Positions 33,071 to 42,743 are shown, counted from the first letter of the stretch. The stretch is 64,000 nucleotides of DNA from Tamaricihabitans halophyticus (GCF_004340875.1 NZ_SLXQ01000008.1:124001-188000); one strand, 5' to 3'. The notes: generated from the sequence alone by a model not told the origin. Made by a program: numbers and translations.

Positions 33071-34618
33071 ATGTATCCGGGTACTCATGCCGCCGTCACT
33101 CCCGAGCGCCCCGCGGTGATTATCGCGGGTTCCGGCGACCGGCTCAGCTACGGCGAACTGGACGAACGTTCCGCGCGCCTCGCCGATGTGTTCCGCCAGG
33201 CGGGTTTACGCCGAGGGGACACGGTGGCTCTGCTTTCGGACAACTCGATCCACGCCTACGAGGTGTACTGGGCCGGATTGCGTTCTGGGCTGTACGTCAG
33301 CGCGGTGAACAGTCACCTCAGCGCCGAGGAGATCGCCTACATCATCGATGACTCCCAGGCAAGTGCCCTGGTGGTATCGGCGGCCGTGGCAGACGTCGCC
33401 GAGCAACTGACCGACCGGCTCCCCGAGGTCCGGCTGCGGCTCGCCTACGGCGGTTCGGTGGCCGGCTTCGCGGATTACCTGAGCACGCTCGCCACCGGCT
33501 CGCCGGAGCCGCCCGCGGATCAGCCCTGTGGCGCGGATCTGCTGTATTCCTCGGGCACCACCGGGCGGCCGAAGGGGATCCGGATTGAGCTTCCTGATCG
33601 GCAGGTGGATGAACCGGGCGATCAGCTCAGCGTACTGATGTCGCATCTGTACGGGTTCGACGCGGACAGTGTCTACCTCTCGCCCGCGCCGGTCTATCAC
33701 GCCGCGCCACTACGGTTCGGCGCTTCGGTACACCGCATCGGTGGCACCGTGGTGATGATGGAGCGCTTCACCGCTGAGGATGCGCTCGCCGCGATCGAAC
33801 GATACGGCGTGACACACAGCCAGTGGGTGCCCACGATGTTCGTGCGCATGCTCAAACTGCCGGAATCGGTGCGAAACAGTTACGACCTGTCCAGCCACCA
33901 GGTCGCGGTGCACGCCGCCGCCCCGTGCCCGACGGAGGTCAAGCACGCGATGATCGACTGGTGGGGGCCGATCCTGCGGGAGTACTACTCGTCCACCGAG
34001 GGGATCGGGATGACGTTCATCTCCGCGGAACAGTGGTTGGTCAAGCCGGGTTCGGTGGGGCTGCCGGTGCTCGGCACACTGCGGATCTGCGCGGATGACG
34101 GCACCGAGCTACCTGCCGGGGAGATCGGCACCATCTACTTCGAACGCGATGAGCTGCCCTTTCAGTATCACGGTGATCCGGCGAAGACAAAGTCCGCGCA
34201 ACACCCAGACAATCCACTGTGGACTACGACAGGCGATGTCGGGTATGTCGACGAGGACGGCTATCTGTTCCTCACCGACCGCAAGGCTTTCATGATTATC
34301 TCGGGCGGAGTGAACATCTACCCGCAGGAGACCGAGGACGTACTTGCGTTGCATCCGGCGGTACTGGACGTCGCGGTCATCGGCGTGCCGGACGAGGAGA
34401 TGGGCGAGTCGGTCAAGGCCGTGGTGCAGTGCCCGCCGGGTGTGGTTGGCGGAGCCGAACTGGAAGCCGAACTGCTCGACTACGTCCGGGAGCGCATCGC
34501 ACACTACAAGGCGCCGCGCAGTATCGACTTCGTTGCCGAACTACCGAGGACACCAACCGGAAAGCTGATCAAGGGCGAACTGAAGAAGCGTTACGCCGCA
34601 CCGACGGTATCGGCCTAG
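33071..34618 (+). CDS. Acyl-CoA ligase (FadD / AMP-binding), second of three
   Basis: 515-aa adenylate-forming acyl-CoA synthetase. LLYSSGTTGRPKGIR near residue 155, REYYSSTEGIGMTF near 305, YLFLTDRKAFMIISGGVNIY near 400, and PRTPTGKLIKGEL at the end. The frame is open to 33002, but ATG 33071 directly after GGAGGAG opens the normal N terminus (MYPGTHAAVTPERPAV). It leads an operon with a thiolase and an F420-type oxidoreductase and is divergent from a TetR gene. Similar to the mycobacterial FadD4 type by overall look; substrate unknown. Confidence 0.9.
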   Translation: MYPGTHAAVTPERPAVIIAGSGDRLSYGELDERSARLADVFRQAGLRRGDTVALLSDNSIHAYEVYWAGLRSGLYVSAVNSHLSAEEIAYIIDDSQASALVVSAAVADVAEQLTDRLPEVRLRLAYGGSVAGFADYLSTLATGSPEPPADQPCGADLLYSSGTTGRPKGIRIELPDRQVDEPGDQLSVLMSHLYGFDADSVYLSPAPVYHAAPLRFGASVHRIGGTVVMMERFTAEDALAAIERYGVTHSQWVPTMFVRMLKLPESVRNSYDLSSHQVAVHAAAPCPTEVKHAMIDWWGPILREYYSSTEGIGMTFISAEQWLVKPGSVGLPVLGTLRICADDGTELPAGEIGTIYFERDELPFQYHGDPAKTKSAQHPDNPLWTTTGDVGYVDEDGYLFLTDRKAFMIISGGVNIYPQETEDVLALHPAVLDVAVIGVPDEEMGESVKAVVQCPPGVVGGAELEAELLDYVRERIAHYKAPRSIDFVAELPRTPTGKLIKGELKKRYAAPTVSA

Positions 34619-34669
34619 GCATTCCGGTGACGCGGTCGTGCCAGCGACCGCCCGAACTGAGGAGGACAC

Positions 34670-35815
34670 GTGCGAGACGCGGTGATCGTAGCGGCCATGC
34701 GTAGCCCGGTAGGTAAGCGCGACGGAGCACTATCCGGGATACATCCGGCGGAACTGTCGGCGCAAGTACTGAACGGGCTCGCGAAGCGCGCGGGCATCGA
34801 CCCCGCGGAGATCGAAGACGTGATCTGGGGCTGTGTCAGCCAGGTTGGCGAGCAGACGATGGATATCGGCCGCACCGCCGCGCTTTCCGCCGGCTGGCCG
34901 GAGTCGGTAACCGGTGTGACGGTGGATCGACAGTGTGGCTCGTCCCAGCAGTCGGTGCATTTCGCGGCGGCAGGGCTGATCGCCGGCCACTACGATGTCG
35001 TGGTCGCCGGTGGAGTTGAATCGATGAGCAGGGTACCGATGGGTAGCTCGTCGAAAGGCGCGAGCCCGCTTGGTTCCAGCCTGCTCGAACGCTATGGCGG
35101 GGTGCGGCCGAACCAGGGGATCGGCGCGGAGATGGTCGTTGACCGGTGGGGGTTCAGCCGGACACAGGTGGACGAGTTCAGCCTTGCTTCGCATGAGAAA
35201 GCCGCCGCGGCGATCGATGGCGGAGCTTTCGTGGACGAGATCGTACCGATCACACTGGACGACGGCACGGTTGTCACGACTGATGAAGGCGTTCGGCGTG
35301 GTGGCACGGTGGAGAAGCTGGCCGGCCTCAAGCCCGCGTTCCGGGAGAACGGCACGATCACCGCGGGCAACAGCTCGCAGATCAGCGACGGATCCGCGGC
35401 ACTGCTGATGACGACCAGCGCGACCGCAACGCGACTTGGCCTGACTCCGCTTGCTCGGGTACACACCGCGGTGCTCGCCGGCGACGATCCGATCATCATG
35501 TTGACCGCGCCGATTCCGGCCACTCGCAAGGCGTTGGACCGGGCGGGTCTTGCCCTGGACGATATCGGCGTGTTCGAGGTCAACGAAGCCTTCGCGTCGG
35601 TGCCGCTCGCCTGGCTCGCCGAGCTTGGCGCGGATCCGAAATTGCTGAACCCGAACGGCGGTGCCGTGGCGCTCGGCCATCCGCTCGGCGCGAGCGGGGC
35701 GCGGCTGATGACCACGATGGTGCACCAGATGCGCGCAGCCAATCTTCGCTATGGGCTACAGACGATGTGTGAGGGTGGAGGGCAGGCGAACGCGACGATC
35801 CTGGAGTTGCTGTGA
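34670..35815 (+). CDS. Thiolase (acetyl-CoA acyltransferase, FadA type)
   Basis: 381 aa. Nucleophilic cysteine in VDRQCGSSQQ near residue 90, histidine in NGGAVALGHPLGASGARL near 338, and second cysteine in MCEGGGQANATI near the end: a complete degradative thiolase that splits a 3-oxoacyl-CoA. GTG 34670 follows GAGGAC. Lies 51 bp after the fadD and overlaps the next gene (GTGA), so all three are probably one operon. The DRQCGSSQQ form is common in steroid/long-chain-type actinobacterial thiolases. Confidence 0.93.
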   Translation: MRDAVIVAAMRSPVGKRDGALSGIHPAELSAQVLNGLAKRAGIDPAEIEDVIWGCVSQVGEQTMDIGRTAALSAGWPESVTGVTVDRQCGSSQQSVHFAAAGLIAGHYDVVVAGGVESMSRVPMGSSSKGASPLGSSLLERYGGVRPNQGIGAEMVVDRWGFSRTQVDEFSLASHEKAAAAIDGGAFVDEIVPITLDDGTVVTTDEGVRRGGTVEKLAGLKPAFRENGTITAGNSSQISDGSAALLMTTSATATRLGLTPLARVHTAVLAGDDPIIMLTAPIPATRKALDRAGLALDDIGVFEVNEAFASVPLAWLAELGADPKLLNPNGGAVALGHPLGASGARLMTTMVHQMRAANLRYGLQTMCEGGGQANATILELL

Positions 35816-36774
35816 CCGCGCGCTGGGGTCTCACCGTCCCGCTCGATGGGCTCGATCCCGCCGAGCGGCGTGCCCTGATCGAGGAGCTGCCGGATCTCGG
35901 CTACACCGACGTATGGTCTGCCGAGGCAAACGGTGCGGACGCGTTTACCCCGCTGGCACTGGCCAGCCAGTGGGCGCCGGCGTTGCGGCTGGGCACCGCG
36001 ATCGTGCCGGTGTACACGCGTGGGCCGGCGACGCTGGCGATGTCTGCCGCCACCCTGGCCGAGGCGGCGCCCGGCCGCTTCGCCCTGGGAATCGGCACGT
36101 CTTCGGATGTCATCGTGCGGCGGTGGAACGGGATCCCGTTCACCGAGCCATACCGGCGCGTTCGCGACACGATCAGCTTCCTGCGTGCGGCGCTCGCCGG
36201 GGAGAAGGTCAGCGCGGACTACGACACCTTCCAGGTACACGGGTTCACTCCCGGGGTGGTTCCAGAGTTCGCCCCGCCGATTCTGGTCGCCGCGCTGCGC
36301 CCGGGTATGTTGCGCCTGGCCGGTCGGCGCGCGGATGGCGCGATCATCAACTGGCTGTCGGCCGAGGATGTCCGGTCGGTCGTTCCGTACGTGCACGAGG
36401 GCGGTGCGGGCAAGGAGATCGTGGCCCGGATCTTCGTGCTTCCGGACACCGACGAGGTCACCGCGCGAGCCATCGGTCGTCGAGCGATCGCCGCCTATCT
36501 CAACGTGCCGGTGTACCGCGCTTTCCACGAGTGGCTTGGTCGCGCTGAACTTCTTGGTCCAATGTGGAAGGCATGGGACGAGGGCGACCGCAAGGCCGCG
36601 GTCGCCGCGATTCCGGATCCGGTCGTCGACGACCTGGTGCTGCATGGGCCAGCGGAGTACTGCCGCGAACAGGTACAGCGGTATGTCGATGCCGGGGTGA
36701 GCACGCCGGCGATCGCACTGCTCGGCGCCGCGGACCCGGTCGCCGCGGTGCGCGCGCTGGCACCGCGGCGATAA
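35812..36774 (+). CDS. LLM-class (probable F420-dependent) oxidoreductase
   Basis: 320-aa luciferase-like TIM-barrel protein. WGLTVPLDGLDPAERRALIE, YTDVWSAEANGADAFTPLAL, TAIVPVYTRGPATLAMSA and ALGIGTSSDVIVRRWNG are landmarks of the actinobacterial F420-binding subgroup, often near fatty-acid genes. Cofactor and substrate are inferred from family only. GTG 35812 overlaps the thiolase stop by 4 bp. Ends 2 bp before the stop of the convergent ABC binding protein. Confidence 0.87.
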   Translation: MTARWGLTVPLDGLDPAERRALIEELPDLGYTDVWSAEANGADAFTPLALASQWAPALRLGTAIVPVYTRGPATLAMSAATLAEAAPGRFALGIGTSSDVIVRRWNGIPFTEPYRRVRDTISFLRAALAGEKVSADYDTFQVHGFTPGVVPEFAPPILVAALRPGMLRLAGRRADGAIINWLSAEDVRSVVPYVHEGGAGKEIVARIFVLPDTDEVTARAIGRRAIAAYLNVPVYRAFHEWLGRAELLGPMWKAWDEGDRKAAVAAIPDPVVDDLVLHGPAEYCREQVQRYVDAGVSTPAIALLGAADPVAAVRALAPRR

Positions 36775-36776
36775 CG

Positions 36777-38348
36777 TCAGCCAGATTTACCCAGGGTGCG
36801 GAAATCCGGCTGACCGGTGATCAGGCTCTGAAAGCCGACCACGTCGGTAGTCGTCGCGTAGGTTGTTTGATCGCTCGCGACGGGTACCTGGAACGCCTGC
36901 TCGACGATCTCGCCGACGTTGCGGCGCAGCACTTCGGTGCGGGCGTCCTCGTCGATAGTGTTCAGCGCCGTAGTGTGTAGTTCGGTCATTTCCGGAGTGG
37001 TGTGCCCGCCCGGATTGGAGAAACCGTTCGCGGTGAACTGCAGTTCAATCGTCATGGACGGGTCCGGCCGGCCGCCCCACTGGGCGAGTAGCGCGTCGCC
37101 CTGTTCCTGCGCGTAGTACACATCCGCGGTCTGTGCGGCCTCGACCGCGCGGATCCGGGCATCGATGCCGACCTCGCCCAGCATGTTCTGCACCGCCTCG
37201 CCGACCTGGGTGTACGGCGGCAGCGCGGCGACCAGCATCTCGAAAGAGAAGCCGTTCGGTACACCAGCCTGGCGAAGTAGCTGACGGGCTAATCGTGGGT
37301 TGTACTCGTAATAGTCGCCTGGATAGTCCGGGTTGTGCGCGAAGTACCCTTCCGGGAAGGGTTGCACCGACGGCTCGGAAGCACCGAAGGTGATTCCGTT
37401 GGCGATGGCCTCGCGATCGATCGCGTGATTCAGCGCGCGCCGCACCAGTAACTTGTCGAACTCCGCGCGAGCCCTGTTGAGGTACAGCACCAGATAGGTC
37501 AGCGAGCGGTCCTGCTGGATCACCAGTCCGGCCTGCTCCGCTTCGGCGATCTGCCTGCCGCCGATCAGCGCGATATCCACTTCACCGGTGCGGATCGCGT
37601 TGAGCCGAGTCACGTCGTCGGACAGGATGTCCAGTTCGATCTGCCTGGCACCGACAACGGACTCGTCCCAGTAGTCCTCGTTGCGTTCGTAGACGATCAC
37701 ATCGTCCTTGTGATACTGGGTGACTCGATACATGCCCGCGCCCACCGGGGCGGAGTCGAGATTGGGCTTGTCGAAGGCCGCCGGGCTGACGATCGCCCCC
37801 GCGCGATGCGAAAGCAGGCCGGGCAACATACTGCTGCGTTTGGACAGATGTAGCCGGACGGTGGCATCGTCAACCACGTCGACGCGGTCGATCACTTCGA
37901 GATCGGCGCTGACCGAGGAACCGGTCAGGGTCTGGCCGCGGTGAATATTCGCCCGTACCGCCTCGGCATTGAACGCGGTGCCGTCGTGGAAACGGACTCC
38001 TTCGCGCAACCACATCGTGAGCACCGTTCCGCTGTCGTCCCACTCCCAGTCGCGTGCGAGACCACCGGTGAGCTCGCCGTCTGGTCTGATGTGCACCAAC
38101 CGGTCGTACACCGGGGCGAGGAACCGGATGTCCTGTCCCACGGTCGATCGGTGCGGATCGAACCGGCTCGGTCCGGTCGCGTCGGCATACCGGATCGTCG
38201 CGTTCGGATCGGCATCCGCCGGGTCCGCGGCCTGGGCGGAATCCTGCTCGGTCGAGTCGACTTCGATTGGTGCACAACCGGTTGCCACCGCGAGCGCGAT
38301 ACACATGGTGATCGCGCCACACAGCCGGTGCAGAACGCGGTGTTGCAT
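36777..38348 (-). CDS. ABC importer substrate-binding lipoprotein, family 5 (DppA/OppA type)
   Basis: 523 aa. Signal peptide with lipobox ending VATGC (about residues 10-24), so a lipid-anchored extracytoplasmic protein. The mature part has the SBP_bac_5 layout: TIRYADATGPSRFDPH, LARDWEWDDSGTVLTMWLRE, VRFHDGTAFNAEAV, and YLVLYLNRARAEFDKLLVRR. ATG 38348 has GAAGGTGA five bases upstream; earlier in-frame codons are ignored. It is divergent from the permease-ATPase operon and surely belongs to it. Family members bind peptides, nickel, or small polar solutes; the acyl-CoA genes around do not reveal the ligand. Confidence 0.93.
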   Translation of the reverse strand: MQHRVLHRLCGAITMCIALAVATGCAPIEVDSTEQDSAQAADPADADPNATIRYADATGPSRFDPHRSTVGQDIRFLAPVYDRLVHIRPDGELTGGLARDWEWDDSGTVLTMWLREGVRFHDGTAFNAEAVRANIHRGQTLTGSSVSADLEVIDRVDVVDDATVRLHLSKRSSMLPGLLSHRAGAIVSPAAFDKPNLDSAPVGAGMYRVTQYHKDDVIVYERNEDYWDESVVGARQIELDILSDDVTRLNAIRTGEVDIALIGGRQIAEAEQAGLVIQQDRSLTYLVLYLNRARAEFDKLLVRRALNHAIDREAIANGITFGASEPSVQPFPEGYFAHNPDYPGDYYEYNPRLARQLLRQAGVPNGFSFEMLVAALPPYTQVGEAVQNMLGEVGIDARIRAVEAAQTADVYYAQEQGDALLAQWGGRPDPSMTIELQFTANGFSNPGGHTTPEMTELHTTALNTIDEDARTEVLRRNVGEIVEQAFQVPVASDQTTYATTTDVVGFQSLITGQPDFRTLGKSG

Positions 38349-38468
38349 GGAATCACCTTCCGGCTCCGCGACATTGCGGGCGTGACCACGCCCTATCACG
38401 GCGTGGCGGTTTCCTTGCGACGGTGCTTCCCGGCGAACTCGGTTTATCGCCGGCTGATGGCTTGTCAG

Positions 38469-38497
38469 TTGACCTGACCTTGTTGCCGAGATACTTT
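38469..38497 (+). promoter_or_regulatory. Sigma-70-type promoter of the ABC permease operon
   Basis: TTGACC (38469-38474), a 17-bp spacer, and TACTTT (38492-38497). The permease start is 229 bp downstream, so the leader would be long; a further promoter nearer the gene is possible. Confidence 0.5.
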
Positions 38498-38500
38498 ACA

Positions 38501-38512
38501 ATCGATCGTTAA
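38501..38512. promoter_or_regulatory. Probable repressor site (reverse complement TTAACGATCGAT)
   Basis: ATCGATCGTTAA starts 3 bp after the -10 of the promoter just upstream, where a bound protein would block transcription. The same 12 bases in the other orientation lie before the acyl-CoA dehydrogenase operon at 42684, which suggests one regulator for both. Confidence 0.55.
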
Positions 38513-38725
38513 GTTTCGGAAGGCAGCAACCGACACCACGTTTTCAGTTCGCGATTCGGGTTTCCCGGCGCGAAGCGATCTCACGCCACATCAACAGGTT
38601 CTCGCGCGGCAAACGGCCATTCGGTGGTATGCGGCGTCATTCGATCATGACGGGTAGCCGCGATCCGGCTCAAGGTCATTCTTTCGCGGTTACGGGCAGG
38701 CGAGCTCGGGAGGCGAGGCGATTCG

Positions 38726-39670
38726 ATGATTACCTACGCGCTCCGCCGAATCGCAATGATCATTCCACTGATCATTATGGTCTCGTTTGGGGTCTACGCC
38801 CTGGTACTGATGATCCCGGGAGATCCGGCGATCACCATCGCCGGAGAGAACGCGACCGAAGAACAGATCCAGGCGACCAGGGAACGGCTTGGCTTGACCG
38901 ATTCGTTCTTCGTGCAGTACTGGAATTGGATCTCCGGTGCGGTGCGTGGGGACTTGGGACAATCGCTGTTCAGCAGTCAGACGGTCACCGGCGCGATTCT
39001 GGATCGGTTTCCGGTGACCCTTGCGCTCACCGCGGCAGCGGTCACCGTTGCGTTGCTGATCGCCGTACCCGCCGGGATTATCGCGGCACTGCACCGTGGA
39101 CGCTGGCCGGACCGCGCGGTAACGCTGCTGACCTCGATCGGTATTTCGATGCCCAGCTTCTGGTTGGGCATCCTGCTGGTGATGGTGCTCGCGCTGGCAA
39201 CGCCGATCTTCCCCGCTGTCGGGTATACGCCGCTGTCGGAAAGCGTGCTTGGCTGGGCACATAATCTCGTGTTGCCCGCTTTCACCCTCGGTCTGGCGGT
39301 GTGCGCGGAAATCACTCGGCAGTTGCGCGGCTCGCTGTCCGATGTGCTGCATCAGGATTACATCCGTACGGCGCGCGCGGCCGGGCTGCGTGGTCGGATC
39401 GTCGTTGTCAAGCACGGGATGAAAAATGCCGCCGTTCCAGTGGTGACCGTGCTTGGTTTCCAGGTCGGTTTCCTGCTCGGCGGTTCGGTCGTGGTTGAAC
39501 GTGTCTTCGGCATACCCGGCCTCGGTGACCTCGCGATTCGCGCGGTGCTTGAACGAGATATTCCGATGATCCAGGGGATCGTGGTCGTCAGCGCGGCGAT
39601 CGTGATGCTGGTGAACCTGGTCGTGGACCTCAGCTATGGCTACCTCAACCCGAAGGTGCGGCAGTCATGA
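38726..39670 (+). CDS. ABC importer permease, DppB type
   Basis: 314-aa inner-membrane protein with six predicted helices. N-terminal YALRRIAMIIPLIIMVSFGV and the GDLGQSLFSSQTV segment are usual for DppB/OppB; the ATPase-coupling EAA-like loop reads YIRTARAAGLRGRIVVVKHG. ATG 38726 has GAGG nine bases upstream. First gene of a four-gene operon (two permeases, two ATPases) linked by 4-bp overlaps. Confidence 0.95.
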   Translation: MITYALRRIAMIIPLIIMVSFGVYALVLMIPGDPAITIAGENATEEQIQATRERLGLTDSFFVQYWNWISGAVRGDLGQSLFSSQTVTGAILDRFPVTLALTAAAVTVALLIAVPAGIIAALHRGRWPDRAVTLLTSIGISMPSFWLGILLVMVLALATPIFPAVGYTPLSESVLGWAHNLVLPAFTLGLAVCAEITRQLRGSLSDVLHQDYIRTARAAGLRGRIVVVKHGMKNAAVPVVTVLGFQVGFLLGGSVVVERVFGIPGLGDLAIRAVLERDIPMIQGIVVVSAAIVMLVNLVVDLSYGYLNPKVRQS

Positions 39671-40584
39671 CGACACAACACACGGGCAGCGAGCCGGGCT
39701 CGGCGGCTGGTGGAACCGAGGAGATCAGCGGGCCGGCACTGAGCGGGCGGGCCCGATTCTGGCGTCGATTCCGCCGGCAGTGGCCGGCGCAGATCGCGCT
39801 GGGCTATCTCATCGTCATCGTGGCGGTCGCGGTATGCGCGCCATTGCTGGCGACGTATTCGCCCTTTGACCAGAACCTGAACGGGGTACTGGCACGCCCG
39901 TCCGGCGAGCACTGGCTGGGCACCGACGATCTCGGCAGGGATGTCTACAGCAGATTGCTATACGCGGCGCGAATCTCGCTGCTGGCTGCCGCCCAGGCTG
40001 TCGCGGTGAGCCTGGTGCTCGGGGTGCTTCCCGGTCTTCTTGCCGGATACGCTGGCAAGAAGACCGATGCGGTGATCATGCGTATCACCGACGCGGTGAT
40101 GAGTTTCCCACCGCTGATCCTGGCGATCGCGGTGGTTGGCGTGCTTGGTCCGAGTCTGACCAACGCGATGTTCGTGATCGGCATTATTTTCGCGCCGCGG
40201 TTCCTGCGGTTGGTGCGCGGCAGTGTGCTCAGCCTGCGCGCGGAAACGTTCATCGAGGCTTCGCGGTCGATCGGCACGCCGCGCTGGCGCATCATCCAAC
40301 GGCATGTCCTGCCGAACGTGCTTTCCCCGCTGGTCGTCCAGATCTCACTGGCCTCGGCGCTTGCCATGCTGGCGGAAGCCAGCCTGAGCTTCCTCGGTCT
40401 GGGCGTGCAACCACCCGAGGCCAGTTGGGGCGCGATGATCGAGCGCGGCTTCCGCTACACCGCGGCCGCTCCGTGGATGACGGTGTTCCCCGGTCTGCTG
40501 ATCGCGTTGACCGTACTGGCTTTCAACGTGCTCGGTGACGGCCTGCGCGATTCCCTTGGTCGGGAGGTGAGGAAGGCGTCATGA
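39667..40584 (+). CDS. ABC importer permease, DppC type
   Basis: 305 aa. A Gly/Ser-rich cytoplasmic N terminus, then six helices; LGTDDLGRDVYSRLLYAARI is the DppC/OppC hallmark and FIEASRSIGTPRWRIIQRHV the coupling loop. ATG overlaps the upstream permease stop (ATGA), and its own stop overlaps the ATPase start, so translation is coupled. Confidence 0.95.
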   Translation: MTTQHTGSEPGSAAGGTEEISGPALSGRARFWRRFRRQWPAQIALGYLIVIVAVAVCAPLLATYSPFDQNLNGVLARPSGEHWLGTDDLGRDVYSRLLYAARISLLAAAQAVAVSLVLGVLPGLLAGYAGKKTDAVIMRITDAVMSFPPLILAIAVVGVLGPSLTNAMFVIGIIFAPRFLRLVRGSVLSLRAETFIEASRSIGTPRWRIIQRHVLPNVLSPLVVQISLASALAMLAEASLSFLGLGVQPPEASWGAMIERGFRYTAAAPWMTVFPGLLIALTVLAFNVLGDGLRDSLGREVRKAS

Positions 40585-41618
40585 CGGCCATGTCAGTGGC
40601 ACCAGGGACAGAGGCCCCGGTACTCGAGGTGACCGACCTGCGGGTGCAGTTCGCCACGGATCGTGGCTGGGCGACGGTGGTGGACGGAGTGTCCTTTTCG
40701 GTGGGGCGGGCGGAAACCGTCGGAGTCGTGGGGGAGTCGGGTTCGGGCAAGACCGTGACGAGCCTGGCCGTACTCGGCTTGCTGCCCAGCCCGCCAGCGC
40801 GGGTGGTCGGCGGCAGTATCCGGCTCGGCGATACCGAACTGCTCGGGCTGCGCCGCAGGGAGCTGGAGGAGATTCGTGGGGATGAGGTGGCGATGATCTT
40901 CCAGGAACCGATGACCAGCCTCAATCCCGCGTTTCCCGTCGGGGATCAGATCGCCGAGGTATTCCGCCGCCATCGGCGCTGTTCGCGGTCCCGCGCGCGG
41001 GCAAGGGCGGTGGAAATGTTGGGCAAAGTCGGTATTCCCGACGCCGCGCGCCGGGCGCGGGCCTACCCGCACGAGTTCTCCGGAGGTATGCGCCAACGCG
41101 CGATGATCGCGCTGGCGATGTGCTGCGACCCGCGGGTACTGCTCGCCGATGAGCCAACTACGGCGCTGGACGGCACTATCCAGGCGCAGATTCTGGATCT
41201 GATGCGGTCGATGCGCGACGAGTTCGACACCGCGATCGTCTTCGTCACCCATGATCTCGGTGTGGTCGCGGATATCTGCGATCGGGCGGTCGTGATGTAT
41301 GCCGGACAGGTCGTGGAGAAAGCACCTATCGACGATCTGTACTACCACCCGAGGCATCCGTACACCGAGGCATTGCTTGGTGCCCTGCCGCAGTTGGATG
41401 GCGGCACCGAGGTGCTTGCCACGATTCCGGGGACCGCGCCGACCCCCGGTGCCCTTCCCGCCGGATGTCGGTTCCATCCACGGTGCGCGCACGCGCGGCC
41501 GGAATGCGCGCACCCAACGGAATCCGCCGCGGACGGGGTGGCACTGCGCTGGCTGTCCGATTCGGTGGCAAGTCGTTGTGTCCGGGTGGACGAACTGCGT
41601 CTGCGAGGTGCGCGATGA
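40581..41618 (+). CDS. ABC importer ATPase, DppD type
   Basis: 345 aa. Walker A GESGSGKT, signature EFSGGMRQRAMIAL, Walker B VLLADEPTTALD and the H-loop VTHDLGVV are intact. The C-terminal oligopeptide-transporter extension has CRFHPRCAHARPEC, a cysteine motif that in some members binds an iron-sulfur cluster. ATG 40581 overlaps the permease stop; a second ATG lies two codons in. Confidence 0.95.
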   Translation: MTAMSVAPGTEAPVLEVTDLRVQFATDRGWATVVDGVSFSVGRAETVGVVGESGSGKTVTSLAVLGLLPSPPARVVGGSIRLGDTELLGLRRRELEEIRGDEVAMIFQEPMTSLNPAFPVGDQIAEVFRRHRRCSRSRARARAVEMLGKVGIPDAARRARAYPHEFSGGMRQRAMIALAMCCDPRVLLADEPTTALDGTIQAQILDLMRSMRDEFDTAIVFVTHDLGVVADICDRAVVMYAGQVVEKAPIDDLYYHPRHPYTEALLGALPQLDGGTEVLATIPGTAPTPGALPAGCRFHPRCAHARPECAHPTESAADGVALRWLSDSVASRCVRVDELRLRGAR

Positions 41619-42649
41619 CCACCGAGCAGTCACCCGTGCTCGAAGCCCGGGGTCTGGACGTGACGTTTCGGGTGCGGCGGGGGTTGGTCCGCCGGGTGCC
41701 ATTGCGCGCCGTGCGATCCGTCGACCTCAGTATCGGCGCTGGCGAAACCCTTGGACTGGTCGGTGAATCCGGCTCCGGCAAATCCACCACGGGTAGGGCG
41801 TTGCTGCGCCTGATCGAGCCGGAACGCGGCACGATCCGATTGGACGGGGTGGACATCACCAACGCGTCCGGAGCCGAACTGCGTGCCGTGCGCCGCCGGA
41901 TGCAGATGGTCTTCCAGGATCCGTACTCGTCGCTCGACCCGTCCATGGTGATCGGGGAAAGCATCGGTGAACCGCTTGACGTCCACGAACGGTTACCGGC
42001 GGCACGGCGACAGCAGCGGATCATCGAACTACTCGAACACGTACGGCTGTCCGGCCGGCATCTGGACCGCTACCCCTACGAGTTCTCCGGCGGGCAGCGC
42101 CAGCGAATCGCTATCGCCAGGGCGATCGCGCTGAACCCGCGGCTGGTGGTGTGCGACGAGGCGGTCAGCGCGCTTGACGTGTCGACGCAGAACCAGGTGA
42201 TCAATCTGCTCGAGCGGATCCAGCGGGAGTTCGGTATCTCCTATCTGTTCATCGCGCACGATCTCGCGGTTGTCAGGCATATCGCCGATCGGGTCGCCGT
42301 GATGTATCTCGGCGAGCTGGTGGAGACCGGACCGAAGGACCGGCTGTTCGATCGGCCGGCGCACCCCTATACCGAGGCCCTGCTTTCCGCGGTGCCGATT
42401 CCGGACCCACAACGCCAGCGGGCCCGCGAGCGGATCGTGCTGCAGGGCGACGTTCCCGATGCGCTGAACCCGCCGTCCGGTTGCACCTTCCATACCCGCT
42501 GCCCGTACGCCATGCCGGTGTGCCGCGAGGTAGTGCCGGAGCCGACGGAGGTAACCGGCGGCGGCATGGTGCGCTGCCATTTGCAAACCGAGGGACCAAC
42601 GCTGGCCGGTGGGCCGGTCACCGAGATTTCCGGCAGGGTCAGCGGATGA
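41615..42649 (+). CDS. ABC importer ATPase, DppF type
   Basis: 344 aa. Walker A GESGSGKS, signature EFSGGQRQRIAIAR, Walker B LVVCDEAVSALD, H-loop IAHDLAVV; C-terminal CTFHTRCPYAMPVC extension as in the partner ATPase. The frame is open upstream over the end of the neighbouring gene, but ATG 41615 overlaps that stop (ATGA) and begins the family N terminus. Completes a five-component family-5 importer (binding protein on the opposite strand). Confidence 0.95.
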   Translation: MTTEQSPVLEARGLDVTFRVRRGLVRRVPLRAVRSVDLSIGAGETLGLVGESGSGKSTTGRALLRLIEPERGTIRLDGVDITNASGAELRAVRRRMQMVFQDPYSSLDPSMVIGESIGEPLDVHERLPAARRQQRIIELLEHVRLSGRHLDRYPYEFSGGQRQRIAIARAIALNPRLVVCDEAVSALDVSTQNQVINLLERIQREFGISYLFIAHDLAVVRHIADRVAVMYLGELVETGPKDRLFDRPAHPYTEALLSAVPIPDPQRQRARERIVLQGDVPDALNPPSGCTFHTRCPYAMPVCREVVPEPTEVTGGGMVRCHLQTEGPTLAGGPVTEISGRVSG

Positions 42650-42683
42650 CTGACCTTTCTCCACGGGTCCGTCGGGTGCTATT

Positions 42684-42695
42684 TTAACGATCGAT
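42684..42695. promoter_or_regulatory. TTAACGATCGAT, probable repressor site before the acyl-CoA dehydrogenase operon
   Basis: Twelve bases identical (in reverse orientation) to the site at 38501-38512. The central CGATCG is self-complementary and flanks are partly symmetric, as for TetR operators. It lies 49 bp upstream of the acyl-CoA dehydrogenase start and overlaps TATTTT, a possible -10. Confidence 0.55.
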
Positions 42696-42743
42696 CAGTT
42701 TCGCTGGTCGCGGCCGAGCGCCGCTTGGCGAAGGGAGACGGGG

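Larger units (their letters stand above)
38349..38725. other. Divergent intergenic region of the ABC importer
   Basis: 377 bp without a gene. It contains the promoter and operator described separately at 38469-38512; the remaining sequence shows no convincing coding or RNA structure. Confidence 0.6.
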
